Of a DNA stretch of 37,124 bases, positions 17,960 through 26,079 are shown one piece after another. The stretch's first letter is position 1. Each line of letters begins with the position of its first letter. A program made the position numbers and the translations under genes. This DNA comes from Gammaproteobacteria bacterium (GTDB lineage: Bacteria; Pseudomonadota; Gammaproteobacteria; SZUA-152): positions 1-37,124 of the forward strand of contig DROS01000038.1 in the NCBI GenBank assembly GCA_011321815.1, written 5' to 3'. The notes beneath the pieces are model-generated. The model was not told the origin of the DNA. It made no database searches and worked only from the letters and a program-made list of their open reading frames with translations.

Positions 17960-18292
17960 TCAGCTGTGTCCGGCCTCGTACAATGCCAGTGATTTAAAAT
18001 GAGTAACGCCTGCTTCAGGGTTTTCTTTATCCATTTCCATCAGTGAAAAAAAACCCATACAGGCATCTGAACTCATCTCCTGGGTCAACACGGCTTTAGC
18101 GTCTTCCATACTTTGCCAGTGTACGATATCCGCATATTCATTATCCTTGACATGCACCAGCTCCCGGCTGATAAAACCTTTTAAACCATTAACAAAATCC
18201 TGTTGAAATTTTTCGGATGCCTGCAACAAATCCTGTTCGGTCTTTCCCGGCAATAGCTTTATCGTTGCCATTTCAATAACTTTCTCACTCAT
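17960..18292 (-). CDS. Small ABM-like (dimeric alpha-beta barrel) protein
   Basis: A 110-residue cytoplasmic protein. The pattern VIEMATIKLLPGKTEQDLLQ, then a helix, then GFISRELV and YADIVHWQSMEDAKAV, matches the antibiotic-biosynthesis-monooxygenase-like dimeric alpha-beta barrel fold. Such proteins range from haem-degrading enzymes to simple stress proteins, so no reaction can be assigned. The ATG at 18292 has AAAGGGA nine bases upstream; a GTG at 18298 would add two residues but lies too close to that site. A hairpin (CTGACAG-CATT-CTGTCAG, 18357-18374) lies in its upstream region. Confidence 0.72.
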   Translation of the reverse strand: MSEKVIEMATIKLLPGKTEQDLLQASEKFQQDFVNGLKGFISRELVHVKDNEYADIVHWQSMEDAKAVLTQEMSSDACMGFFSLMEMDKENPEAGVTHFKSLALYEAGHS

Positions 18293-18356
18293 CGTCACAT
18301 TTCCCTTTCAGTCATTACTGCAAAATTGAATAAGCCACAATTATAGATACCTGCTA

Positions 18357-18374
18357 CTGACAGCATTCTGTCAG
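18357..18374. promoter_or_regulatory. Inverted repeat in divergent promoter region
   Basis: A perfect seven-base inverted repeat CTGACAG/CTGTCAG separated by CATT lies between the divergent ABM-like gene and the repeat-protein gene. Its place about 65 bases upstream of the ABM-like start and 115 upstream of the other suggests an operator. No regulator is identified. Confidence 0.4.
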
Positions 18375-18487
18375 CAGAGATGATTATTTTTCATCGGACA
18401 CGGGTATATCTCCATATCCATGTCAACCGTTTCATGGTCGCTGCGTTATGAACAGTAAACACAGCAATATAACCACGGAGACACATC

Positions 18488-18892
18488 ATGAAATACACCA
18501 AAATCTGTTACACCAGCCTGTGCGCCGCTCTGTTAACCCTTCCCCTGCTGGCCAATGCAGGGCCCGGGCACAACATCGACAACCGACTGGATAACCGGGG
18601 TGACCGCATTGAAAACCGGCTGGATCAGCGTGGTGACCGTATCGATGAAAGGCTGGACCGGCGGGGAGACCGCATCAATGATCGTCTGGATCGCAAAAGT
18701 GACCGGGCCGCTGCCCTGGGTCTGAACGGGCGTGCCGCGCGCCTGGACCGACGGGGGGACCGTATCGAGAACCGTCTGGATCGACGTGGTGACAGAATCA
18801 ATGCCCGACTGGACCGACGAGGAAATCGCATCGACCGGCGCATTGATCGTCGCGGTGAGCGTTTGCAACGTCGGGTGAATCGCCGCCACTGA
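18488..18892 (+). CDS. Secreted Arg/Asp-rich protein of 11-residue repeats
   Basis: Not assignable to a family I know. A signal peptide (ICYTSLCAALLTLPLLANA, cleavage after residue 24) leads to a mature protein of about 110 residues that is almost wholly repeats. From residue 34 the unit RLDRRGDRIEN recurs eight times with an interruption at about 78-85 (GLNGRAAR). Positions of Leu/Ile and of Arg, Asp and Gly are strongly kept. The period of 11 fits a hendecad helix with a narrow hydrophobic stripe. It should be strongly basic and periplasmic or extracellular. GGAG stands seven bases before the ATG, and a good terminator follows. The long opposite-strand frame is a by-product of the repeats. 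Confidence 0.75.
   Translation: MKYTKICYTSLCAALLTLPLLANAGPGHNIDNRLDNRGDRIENRLDQRGDRIDERLDRRGDRINDRLDRKSDRAAALGLNGRAARLDRRGDRIENRLDRRGDRINARLDRRGNRIDRRIDRRGERLQRRVNRRH
18587..18874 (+). repeat. Tandem 33-base repeats
   Basis: Four 33-base units run from 18587 to 18718, then a 24-base irregular segment (18719-18742), then four more units from 18743 to 18874. Most units begin CTGGA and share GGTGACCG- or GGGGACCG-like cores. The copies are diverged at third positions while the protein pattern is kept, which points to selection on the peptide. Confidence 0.85.
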
Positions 18893-18931
18893 TTACCCGC
18901 AGCAAACCGGTGTAAAAAACCGCAACCTCCC

Positions 18932-18960
18932 CAAACCCCGCCATTGTGCGGGGTTTGTTG
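18932..18960 (+). terminator. Rho-independent terminator after the repeat protein
   Basis: A ten-base-pair GC-rich stem (CAAACCCCGC with GCGGGGTTTG), a six-base loop, and the T-containing tail TTG lie about 40 bases past the stop codon of the repeat protein. It insulates that gene from the PHO-box promoter just downstream. Confidence 0.75.
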
Positions 18961-18968
18961 TCAGCAAG

Positions 18969-19008
18969 CTGTCACTAAACTGTCACAAATTCTTCATTAA
19001 ACGTTCAT
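18969..19008 (+). promoter_or_regulatory. Tandem PHO boxes (PhoB binding sites)
   Basis: CTGTCAC at 18969 and again at 18980, 11 bases apart with the AT-rich spacer TAAA, match the PhoB box (CTGTCAT repeats on an 11-base period). Two weaker half-sites follow on the same period: TCTTCAT at 18991 and CGTTCAT at 19002. Four in-phase half-sites would bind two PhoB dimers. The array is about 105 bases upstream of the porin ATG, so the porin is probably induced by phosphate starvation. Confidence 0.78.
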
Positions 19009-19112
19009 CTGTTACCGACACAATCCCGTCCTTCTGTCTGTTTATCACCTGCGGATACACCCAACACAACCAGGGCTCAGGTGACATTCATTCTTAATCT
19101 GGGAGTTATTAA

Positions 19113-20174
19113 ATGAAAAAACATTTTCTTTTCTTGTCGGTCGCCACTGCACTGACAACACCGATTGTCGCAACAGCCGTCGAAGTCGCTGGCGAAAAGC
19201 TGGAAATTTACGGCAAGCTTCACATGTCCATCGACAACAGTAACCAGGATGACCCAGCGGTCAATAACGATGGCATGAGCATCTCCAGTAACTCTTCCCG
19301 TCTGGGGTTCAAAGGAAAAATACCGCTGGAAAATGGCATGAAGCTAATCTGGCAGGCTGAACAGGAAGTACGCTGGGACGACAGTTCCAAAGGTAATTTT
19401 TCTGATCGTAACAGTTACCTGGGATTGGCCAGCGGTGCACATAGTCTCCGTGTTGGTATTTACGACACGCCGTTCAAAACTGTGGCATCCAAATGGGGGC
19501 TGTTTGGTGACTCGGTGGGTGAACGTCGCGCCGTGCTCGGCGCAGGTTATGACAACGGCAACCAGCTGAACGAGCGTGTAAAAAACATGGTGATGTACCA
19601 ATTCAAAAACAAGGTATTAAGCGTTCAGGCCATGTATGCCGTAGAGCCAGAAGACTCATCCAGTGGCGTTGATAACAATGATGAAACCATGAGCGGCGCA
19701 GGCTTGTGGTGGAAAAACGGCAACCTGAAACTTTCTGCCAGCTACGAAGACTGGAAGCAACACAGCAAGATGGCAGATGGTTCCGCCTACCGGCTGGCCG
19801 CTGTCTATAGATTGAACGCCCATCAGTTCGGCGCCATTTACGAAGACATTGACTCCGATACCGTTAACGAATGGAAACGTGCAGCTTACGGCATTAACTG
19901 GAAGTGGAAGCTCTCTGGTTACACCGATGTTCGTGCCCAGTACATTACGGTGGAGGATGCCAAAAACACAACAGATACCGGTGCAAGAAAAGTTGCTTTA
20001 GGTATTTTCCACAATCTGGACAAAAAGGCCCAGGTCTACCTGGCCTATGGTGCTACTGACAATGATGCCAATGCTAAATTTCAGGCTGTGGATGGCGGCC
20101 ATGGAGATGAAGTCAAAACAGTTGCAGGCGGTAACCCCAGTTCTATCTCAGCAGGGTTGATTTACAAGTTTTGA
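19113..20174 (+). CDS. Gram-negative porin, probably phosphate-starvation induced
   Basis: A trimeric general-porin type outer-membrane channel of 353 residues. The signal peptide ends near TAVA/ATA (about residue 22), then EVAGEKLEIYGKLHMSIDN, the classic first strand of the Porin_4 family; SSRLGFKGKIPLENGMKLIWQAEQEV and NSYLGLASGAHSLRVGIYDTPFK are the usual next strands, and the protein ends LIYKF with C-terminal Phe. GGGAG lies upstream of the ATG. The tandem PHO boxes upstream suggest PhoB control, as for PhoE or OprP in other bacteria, although the sequence type is a general porin and phosphate or anion selectivity cannot be read. A strong terminator follows. Confidence 0.9.
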   Translation: MKKHFLFLSVATALTTPIVATAVEVAGEKLEIYGKLHMSIDNSNQDDPAVNNDGMSISSNSSRLGFKGKIPLENGMKLIWQAEQEVRWDDSSKGNFSDRNSYLGLASGAHSLRVGIYDTPFKTVASKWGLFGDSVGERRAVLGAGYDNGNQLNERVKNMVMYQFKNKVLSVQAMYAVEPEDSSSGVDNNDETMSGAGLWWKNGNLKLSASYEDWKQHSKMADGSAYRLAAVYRLNAHQFGAIYEDIDSDTVNEWKRAAYGINWKWKLSGYTDVRAQYITVEDAKNTTDTGARKVALGIFHNLDKKAQVYLAYGATDNDANAKFQAVDGGHGDEVKTVAGGNPSSISAGLIYKF

Positions 20175-20223
20175 TTATACGGAAAAGAAAAATGTGCAAG
20201 GACGCACGCCTTCCATGACTAAA

Positions 20224-20258
20224 GCGCCCCCTGTTTTCCGGGGCGCATCAATTTTTTT
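20224..20258 (+). terminator. Rho-independent terminator after the porin
   Basis: GCGCCCC pairs with GGGGCGC around a nine-base loop, followed by ATCA and a seven-base T-run. It begins 50 bases after the porin stop codon and stands before the convergent end of rsmI. Confidence 0.88.
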
Positions 20259-20291
20259 CATGTTTCCCGATAGCCGGTCCAGCAAGCCACC

Positions 20292-21143
20292 TCAATCAAC
20301 CAGCGACAGGCCCAAGCGGTACAGTGGTTTCTTCTTGCCACCGGTAATTTTCGCGGCCAGCGCACTGGCCTGACTCAGCGGCAACTCATCCAGAAGTATT
20401 TTGAGAATACGTTGCGCCTCACCATCCGGCGCATTGTCCTCTGTGGCGCTGGCCCCGGCCACCAACAGCACCATTTCCCCTTTTTGCTGATCGGGATCAT
20501 CATTTGCCCATGCAAGCAATGCAGCCACGGCATCACCCTTGATGGTTTCAAAAGTTTTGGTCAGTTCCCGCGCCAGTACCACATGACGATCCGCACCCAA
20601 TACGGCAACCATGTCTGCCAGTGTATCCAGCAATCGATGGGGGGCTTCATAAAAGATCAACGTGCGCGTTTCTGCCCCCATTGTTTCCAGCCGTTTTTTG
20701 CGCGCAGTGCTTTTTGCTGGCAAAAAACCTTCAAAGACAAAACGGTCCGACGGCAACCCGGCAGCGGACAGAGCGGCGATCATTGCGCTGGCACCAGGCA
20801 CGGGCACGACTTTGATACCTGACTCACGCGCCAGGCGCACCAGATGAAAACCGGGGTCGCTGACCAGCGGAGTGCCGGCATCCGAGATCAGCGCCACACT
20901 TTTACCCTGCGCCAGACGCGCCACGACATCCGGAGCCCGGTCACGTTCATTATGATCGTGCAGAGGCAGGGTTTTGCTGGTAATCTGGTAATGTTGCAAC
21001 AGACGTCCGCTGTGCCGGGTGTCCTCCGCAGCAATAAGATCCACCCCAGCCAGCACCGCCAGTGCACGCTGGCTGATGTCTGCCAGATTGCCGATGGGCG
21101 TCGCCACCACGTATAAAACACCCGTTTCCACTGACTCGTTCAT
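20292..21143 (-). CDS. rsmI: 16S rRNA C1402 ribose 2'-O-methyltransferase
   Basis: RsmI uses S-adenosylmethionine to methylate the 2'-OH of C1402 in the decoding centre of 16S rRNA. The tetrapyrrole-methylase-like fold shows [19 protein letters not shown] near the start, [12 protein letters not shown], the glycine-rich [15 protein letters not shown] and VVPVPGASA. The length is close to that of E. coli RsmI (286). The ATG at 21143 was taken; a GTG two codons earlier is possible. It diverges from lpoA, the same arrangement as rsmI (yraL) and lpoA (yraM) in E. coli. Confidence 0.95.
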   Translation of the reverse strand: MNESVETGVLYVVATPIGNLADISQRALAVLAGVDLIAAEDTRHSGRLLQHYQITSKTLPLHDHNERDRAPDVVARLAQGKSVALISDAGTPLVSDPGFHLVRLARESGIKVVPVPGASAMIAALSAAGLPSDRFVFEGFLPAKSTARKKRLETMGAETRTLIFYEAPHRLLDTLADMVAVLGADRHVVLARELTKTFETIKGDAVAALLAWANDDPDQQKGEMVLLVAGASATEDNAPDGEAQRILKILLDELPLSQASALAAKITGGKKKPLYRLGLSLVD

Positions 21144-21180
21144 TGACACTGCTTCACCTCATCCACATACTTTCCCGTCC

Positions 21181-23190
21181 ATGCGGAATCTAACACAAAG
21201 TTTCAGGCGCCTGCGCCGACAAATCCTGCCCGGCCTGCTGGTTTTATTGCTGGCAGCTTGTGTCAGTGCGCCACCGGTTGAGCAGGAGCAATTGAGCCCA
21301 GCCACCGACACTGCGGCGTTGGAGCAAATGGCCGCCGATGGTCGCTTCCTTGATGCAGCACTGGCCTATTCCAGACTTGCTGCTGATGCCCCCTCGCCAC
21401 AGCGCGAACACTATACGCTACGCACCGCCGAATTGTTGATGCTGGGCAATTACGTGCCCCAGGCTCTCCAAATGCTCAATGAAATCGAGCCAACCACACT
21501 CTCCGCAGATTTACAGATTCGCCACGCCCTGCTTTCCGCCAGCATTTCCCTGGCGCGGCAATTGCCGGACGCCGCGCTGGATTCGCTGAGTCAGGTGGAA
21601 AACCTGTTAATGAGCGCGGATGAAATCCGCCCGCAAGACACACTGCGTTTACATCAACTGCGCGCCACTGCCTTTGCGCAATTGGGCAATCACCTGGAAT
21701 CCGCCCGCGAACGGGTGCTGCTGGAACCTCTGCTGGGTGATCCTGATGCCGTACTCAACAATCAGGAAGCCATTCTCCATTCTCTGCAAAATCTCTCGCC
21801 TGCCGCCTTGCAGGCCCTGCAAACCGCCGGGCCGCCAGATGTACTCAGTGGCTGGCTGGAGCTGGTGTTGCTCGGCAGCAAAATGGCAGACAGCCAGCAG
21901 GGCGGAGCCGATATGGTTACCTGGCGCGAGCGTTACCCTGACCATCCGGCACTGGATGAAATTGTCGCAACAGTGCTGTTGGCGCGCCCCCGGGTGCTGC
22001 CCCTGCCGAAAAAAATCGCGCTGATCCTGCCGCTGAACAACCGCTTCGCCAAGGCCGCCAGTGCCGTACGTGACGGCTTTCTTGCTGCCTATTACGCGCA
22101 GCCCAGCAACACATCCATAAACCTGGAAAGCACCGGCAGCCCTGCCGATACCTTCGGCATGTCCACGTTTGACACACCGGCCAGCGTGGTGCCCAGCATA
22201 GCCATTTACGACGCAGGCGATGACCCGGGATTTATTGACCTGATTTATGAGCAGGCCGTCGATGACGGCGCCGAATTTGTGGTGGGCCCGCTCAACAAGG
22301 ATGCGGTCAACCAATTGGCCGCACACGAGGAGCTGCCCGTACCGGTGCTGGCGCTCAATTACAGCGGGCAACACGGAGAAAATGCGGCGAAAAACCTGCC
22401 TGACAACCTGTTCCAGCTCAGCCTGTCACCGGAGCAGGAAGCGCAGCAAGTCGCCGAACGCGCCTGGCTGGACAATTACAGCCGCGCGGCAATCATCACC
22501 CCCTCATCCGCCTGGGGAACACGGGTAGCCAAGGCGTTCAGCGAGCGCTGGTTGCAGTTCGGCGGCCATGTGGTGGAAAAACAGACCTACGACGCCAAAA
22601 AAAGTGACTACTCACTACCGATTCGACGTTTGCTCAACGTCGATGAAAGTGAGCAGCGCCATAAAACCCTGCGCCGGTTGCTGGGCAAAAAGCTGGAATT
22701 CATCCCCCGCCGCCGGCAGGATATCGACTTTATTTTTATGGCCGCCGGTTCACGACAGGCACGGCTGATTCGCCCACAGTTACGCTTTCACCACGCACCC
22801 AAAGTACCGGTGTACGCCACTTCGCACAGCTACAGTGGCGGCATTAACCCCGACATGGACAGAGATATGGATGGCGTGACATTCGCCGACATGCCATGGA
22901 CATTGCACACAGAGCAGTCCACCCACGCCCTCAAGGCGGACATCGAAGCAATCTGGCCCAATGTCAGCAAACGTTATTCGCGTCTTTTTGCATTGGGCGT
23001 GGATGCTTACCGGGTGATCGGTGAACTCAACACCCTGCGGCGCAACCGCTCGGCATTTTATCCTGGAGAAACCGGTGACCTGTATCTGGACGTAGCCAAT
23101 CGCCTGCAACGGCGGTTATTATGGGCAAAATTCGAACGCGGTGTGCCGAAACTGCTCAACGAATATTCAGATACACCCCCCACCCCATAA
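21181..23190 (+). CDS. lpoA: Penicillin-binding protein activator LpoA
   Basis: Outer-membrane lipoprotein that reaches through the periplasm to stimulate PBP1A (MrcA) in peptidoglycan synthesis. At 669 residues it matches the LppC/LpoA family. The lipobox LLLAAC places the lipidated Cys at residue 25. The N-terminal half is TPR-like (AALEQMAADGRFLDAALAYSRLA onward); the C-terminal half is a periplasmic-binding-protein-like fold starting at KKIALILPLNNRFAKAASAVRDGFLAAYY. The ATG at 21181 was chosen because it begins the signal peptide; the frame runs open further upstream inside rsmI on the other strand. yraN follows after 14 bases. Confidence 0.94.
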   Translation: MRNLTQSFRRLRRQILPGLLVLLLAACVSAPPVEQEQLSPATDTAALEQMAADGRFLDAALAYSRLAADAPSPQREHYTLRTAELLMLGNYVPQALQMLNEIEPTTLSADLQIRHALLSASISLARQLPDAALDSLSQVENLLMSADEIRPQDTLRLHQLRATAFAQLGNHLESARERVLLEPLLGDPDAVLNNQEAILHSLQNLSPAALQALQTAGPPDVLSGWLELVLLGSKMADSQQGGADMVTWRERYPDHPALDEIVATVLLARPRVLPLPKKIALILPLNNRFAKAASAVRDGFLAAYYAQPSNTSINLESTGSPADTFGMSTFDTPASVVPSIAIYDAGDDPGFIDLIYEQAVDDGAEFVVGPLNKDAVNQLAAHEELPVPVLALNYSGQHGENAAKNLPDNLFQLSLSPEQEAQQVAERAWLDNYSRAAIITPSSAWGTRVAKAFSERWLQFGGHVVEKQTYDAKKSDYSLPIRRLLNVDESEQRHKTLRRLLGKKLEFIPRRRQDIDFIFMAAGSRQARLIRPQLRFHHAPKVPVYATSHSYSGGINPDMDRDMDGVTFADMPWTLHTEQSTHALKADIEAIWPNVSKRYSRLFALGVDAYRVIGELNTLRRNRSAFYPGETGDLYLDVANRLQRRLLWAKFERGVPKLLNEYSDTPPTP

Positions 23191-23204
23191 ACCAGATCAC
23201 TGCG

Positions 23205-23588
23205 ATGTTCAGCAAAACCCGCCAAAATGACAACCATGCAGTAATAGGCAAACAGGCCGAAACCAGTGCCTGCAAATATTTACAGGCCCAGGGGCTGACA
23301 CTGGTGGAACGCAACTACCTGTGCAAACGTGGCGAAATTGATTTGATTATGCGGGACAAACACTCCACTGTTTTTGTGGAAGTGCGCTATCGGCGTAATG
23401 ACCGTTTCGGCAACGGTGCAGAAAGCGTTGACTGGCGCAAACAGGCAAAACTGCTGGCCACTGCCGAACACTACTTACAGCAACATCCCAAGGCGGCACA
23501 AAATGCCTGTCGTTTTGACGTGGTGGCGATAACCACTGAAAACGGTCAGCAGACCATTGACTGGATTGTCGATGCCTTTCAGGCTTGA
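23205..23588 (+). CDS. yraN: UPF0102 family protein YraN
   Basis: A 127-residue protein of the YraN family, which has a restriction-endonuclease-like fold. The core is visible: an early helix AVIGKQAETSACKYLQAQGL, then RNYLCKRGEIDLIM and VFVEVRYRRND. The PD-(D/E)xK-like residues are Glu and Asp in GEIDLI and Glu in FVEVRYR, with Arg in place of the usual Lys. The biological role is not settled. The ATG at 23205 fits the family length; the open frame upstream overlaps lpoA. It sits between lpoA and dolP; E. coli has diaA in between. Confidence 0.9.
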   Translation: MFSKTRQNDNHAVIGKQAETSACKYLQAQGLTLVERNYLCKRGEIDLIMRDKHSTVFVEVRYRRNDRFGNGAESVDWRKQAKLLATAEHYLQQHPKAAQNACRFDVVAITTENGQQTIDWIVDAFQA

Positions 23589-23649
23589 ATATGCAGCTCT
23601 TCACTCATACCCAGGTCATATTTACATCCAACGCGAAGACGAGAACACC

Positions 23650-24231
23650 ATGAAACCCGGAAAACTGTTATCCATATTATTTGCCATCAGCGCCTTCACG
23701 TTGAGCACCGGCTGCGTAGCCCCCGTGCTGGTCGCTGGCGCTGCCGGTGGCGCCACCGTGGCACACGACAAACGCAGCAACCAAACGATACTTGACGACC
23801 AGATAATCGAGACCAAGGCTAAAGATGCCATTTACGCCGATGCCAAAATGGCGAAACGTGTCCACATCAACATTACCAGTTTCAATCGCGTGGTACTGCT
23901 GACCGGCGAAGCACTGTCCCGCGCCACTCGCGACAAGGTAGTGGATATCGTACGCCACCTCGATAAAGTACGCCGCGTACACAACGAAATTCGTGTCGCT
24001 GATCTCACCGGACTTTCTTCACGCACCAACGACACCTGGATTACCTCAAAAATAAAAACACAAATGATCGCCACCAAAGGTTTCGACGCCACACGCATCA
24101 AGGTGGTGACCGAAGACGGCAGCGTGTTCCTCATGGGGCTGGTGACAAAAGAAACCGGCAATCAGGCTGCGGCCATCGCCCGCGAAATTTCCGGTGTAAA
24201 GCGCGTGGTGAAAATATTTGAATATCTGTAA
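23650..24231 (+). CDS. dolP: Outer-membrane lipoprotein with two BON domains
   Basis: DolP (YraP) binds anionic phospholipids at the division site and supports outer-membrane integrity and BAM function. The 193-residue protein has a lipoprotein signal ending LSTGC (Cys about 22), a short glycine-rich stretch, and two BON domains: about 45-115 (DDQIIETKAKDAIYADA ... VVLLTGEALSRATRDKVVDI) and about 120-193 (NDTWITSKIKTQMIATKGF ... SVFLMGLVTKETGNQAAAIA). This agrees with E. coli DolP (191). The ATG at 23650 begins the signal peptide. A flavin oxidase gene follows within ten bases. Confidence 0.94.
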   Translation: MKPGKLLSILFAISAFTLSTGCVAPVLVAGAAGGATVAHDKRSNQTILDDQIIETKAKDAIYADAKMAKRVHINITSFNRVVLLTGEALSRATRDKVVDIVRHLDKVRRVHNEIRVADLTGLSSRTNDTWITSKIKTQMIATKGFDATRIKVVTEDGSVFLMGLVTKETGNQAAAIAREISGVKRVVKIFEYL

Positions 24232-24240
24232 AACCCTGTG

Positions 24241-25662
24241 ATGGACATCCCTGCCGATGTCACCCAGGCACTGATTCAGTTATTAGGTGCTGACCGGGTG
24301 CTCACCGCGGCCAGCGACCGGCTGGCTTATGGTTATGACAACAGTCGTGAACAGGCCCTGCCCGGACTGGTGGTATTCCCCCGCAATCACGACGAAACCG
24401 CCGTCATTGTGCAACACTGTTACCGTAACAAAATCCCACTGATCACCCGTGGCCGGGGCACGGGCACCACCGGAGCAACAACCCCCATCAGCGGCGGCAT
24501 TGTGCTTTCCACCGAACGTATGACGCGCATCCTGGAAATCGCACCGGACGACCGCTTCATGGTGGTACAACCCGGTGTCACCAACCAGGCCGTACAAGAA
24601 GCCGCAGCAGCACATGGTTTTTTTTGGCCACCGGACCCCACCAGTGCGACGGTATGTACAGTGGGCGGCAATCTCGCCTACAACTCCGCGGGACCACGGG
24701 CGGTAAAATATGGCACGCCACGGGAAAATACGCTGGGGCTGCGCGCAATATCCGGAGCCGGAGAAGAAATCCGTACCGGCACGCGCACCACCAAGGGCGT
24801 GGTGGGTTACGACCTCACGCGCCTGTTAATCGGTTCCGAAGGCACCCTGGCGATTATCACCGAGGCTACACTCAAGCTCACTCCCCTGCCGGAAACCAAG
24901 CGCACGTTGCAGGCAATCTACGCCAATATTGATTCGGCAACACAAGCAGTGTCGCGCATCATGGCTCAGCCGGTGGTGCCCTGCGCACTGGAATTTATCG
25001 ACGGTGCAGCCATCGACATGGTGCGCGCAGTCTCTACAGCCGGACTTCCCGAGGGGGCCGGAGCCTTACTGATGATCGAAGTGGATGGCCCGGCATCGGC
25101 CATGACAGAAATGGTGGATGCGGTAAGTCTGGCCGCCACGACCAAGGGCCTGTTGAGCCTGAAAACGGCCAATACAACGACAGAAATTCAGGCGCTGTGG
25201 GCCACACGCAAGGCGCTGTCGCCCGCATTACGCAACGTGGCGCCAAAAAAAATCAACGAAGACGTGGTGGTGCCCGTTTCAAAAATTCCGGTATTGCTGA
25301 ACGGGCTGGAAGCGTTGGCACGGCAACACAAAATCACCATCGTCAATTTCGGCCATGCCGGCAACGGTAATATCCATGTCAATCTGCTGGTGGACCCTGA
25401 CGACCCCCGCCAACTGGCCAGTGCCAAGGCCTGCCTCGATGACGTCTTTTCACTGGTGCTGGGGCTGGGTGGCACGCTTTCCGGAGAGCATGGCATTGGC
25501 CTGGTCAAACGGGAATTTGTTGCCCGTGAAATCCCCCCCCCGACACTACGTGCGATGCAGGATATTCAGCAGGTTTTTGACCCCCATAATATTCTTAATC
25601 CCGCGAAAACCCTCCCCACAGCCCCGCCCCCGGCCAATCTGCATAACCCGTTAAAAAATTAA
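24241..25662 (+). CDS. FAD-linked oxidase of the GlcD / D-lactate dehydrogenase family
   Basis: Predicted flavoenzyme that oxidises a 2-hydroxy acid such as glycolate or D-lactate. The N-terminal PCMH-type FAD domain has PLITRGRGTGTTGAT near 60, GFFWPPDPTS near 128 and the GGNLAYNSAGPRAVKYG phosphate-binding segment; the C-terminal FAD_oxidase domain includes FGHAGNGNIHVNLL and LSGEHGIGLVKREF, with the conserved His residues. The length (473) suits GlcD. The partner subunits GlcE and GlcF are absent, so it may act alone or with distant partners. A GTG one codon earlier is an alternative start. It follows dolP within ten bases, probably in the same transcript. Confidence 0.88.
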   Translation: MDIPADVTQALIQLLGADRVLTAASDRLAYGYDNSREQALPGLVVFPRNHDETAVIVQHCYRNKIPLITRGRGTGTTGATTPISGGIVLSTERMTRILEIAPDDRFMVVQPGVTNQAVQEAAAAHGFFWPPDPTSATVCTVGGNLAYNSAGPRAVKYGTPRENTLGLRAISGAGEEIRTGTRTTKGVVGYDLTRLLIGSEGTLAIITEATLKLTPLPETKRTLQAIYANIDSATQAVSRIMAQPVVPCALEFIDGAAIDMVRAVSTAGLPEGAGALLMIEVDGPASAMTEMVDAVSLAATTKGLLSLKTANTTTEIQALWATRKALSPALRNVAPKKINEDVVVPVSKIPVLLNGLEALARQHKITIVNFGHAGNGNIHVNLLVDPDDPRQLASAKACLDDVFSLVLGLGGTLSGEHGIGLVKREFVAREIPPPTLRAMQDIQQVFDPHNILNPAKTLPTAPPPANLHNPLKN

Positions 25663-25728
25663 AGTTTCCCCATTTTTACACCGCTAAGTCTGTAGCAATA
25701 AACAGACATTGATCGCGCCTTGCGGGAC

Positions 25729-25802
25729 AATATCGGCTGGCTCGTGGTTTGATAAAAAACCACCATTCACACCCGCCGTTGGCAGCAGGCAAAACCGATA
25801 TT
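25729..25802 (+). promoter_or_regulatory. Nested inverted repeats in the leader of the DUF2892 gene
   Basis: AATATCGG (25729-25736) pairs with CCGATATT (25795-25802), enclosing an inner stem GTGGTTT (25744-25750) with AAACCAC (25757-25763). The structure ends 36 bases before the ATG of the next gene. It could be a structured 5' leader or part of a terminator for the preceding oxidase gene; there is no T-run. Confidence 0.35.
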
Positions 25803-25838
25803 TCTGACAATACCTGGTATCTATCTTAAAAGAACGTC

Positions 25839-26054
25839 ATGGTCCTCAAACGAAACCTTCACAACATTGATATCACAATACGCACACTCATCGGCATTGC
25901 ATTGGTTTACATTGGTTTTATCGACGCAGGCTATATCAGCAACGATGTGGCACGCTGGTTATTGGGTATCTCTGGTATCGTCAACCTTCTCGCCGCAGCA
26001 CTGCGCTCCTGCCCGTTTTATGCCCTTGCAGGCATCAGCACGTATCAAAAATAA
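25839..26054 (+). CDS. DUF2892 small inner-membrane protein
   Basis: A 71-residue protein of the DUF2892 (YgaP-membrane-like) family. It begins with a short polar part (KRNLHNIDITIRTLIG), has a first membrane segment at about 17-33 (GIALVYIGFIDAG) and a second at about 42-60 (LLGISGIVNLLAAALRSCPFYAL) with the family's conserved CP near the C-terminus. The family is often linked to rhodanese or sulfur-related proteins, but none is adjacent here. Function unknown. Confidence 0.82.
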   Translation: MVLKRNLHNIDITIRTLIGIALVYIGFIDAGYISNDVARWLLGISGIVNLLAAALRSCPFYALAGISTYQK

Positions 26055-26079
26055 TTGGTCATTCTGAACACGCTGGCAA

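Noticed and set aside
18357-18374. CTGTCAG near the ABM-like gene as a PHO box
   Set aside because: It is an inverted repeat, not the direct 11-base repeat needed for PhoB.
18470-18487. ACCACGGAGACACA before the repeat protein as a copy of an intergenic repeat
   Set aside because: Too short; its GGAG is adequately explained as the ribosome binding site.
18533-18889. Long minus-strand open frame opposite the 11-residue repeat gene
   Set aside because: It arises from the periodic codon pattern of the plus-strand repeats, has no ribosome site and gives a low-complexity Thr/Val/Ser product.
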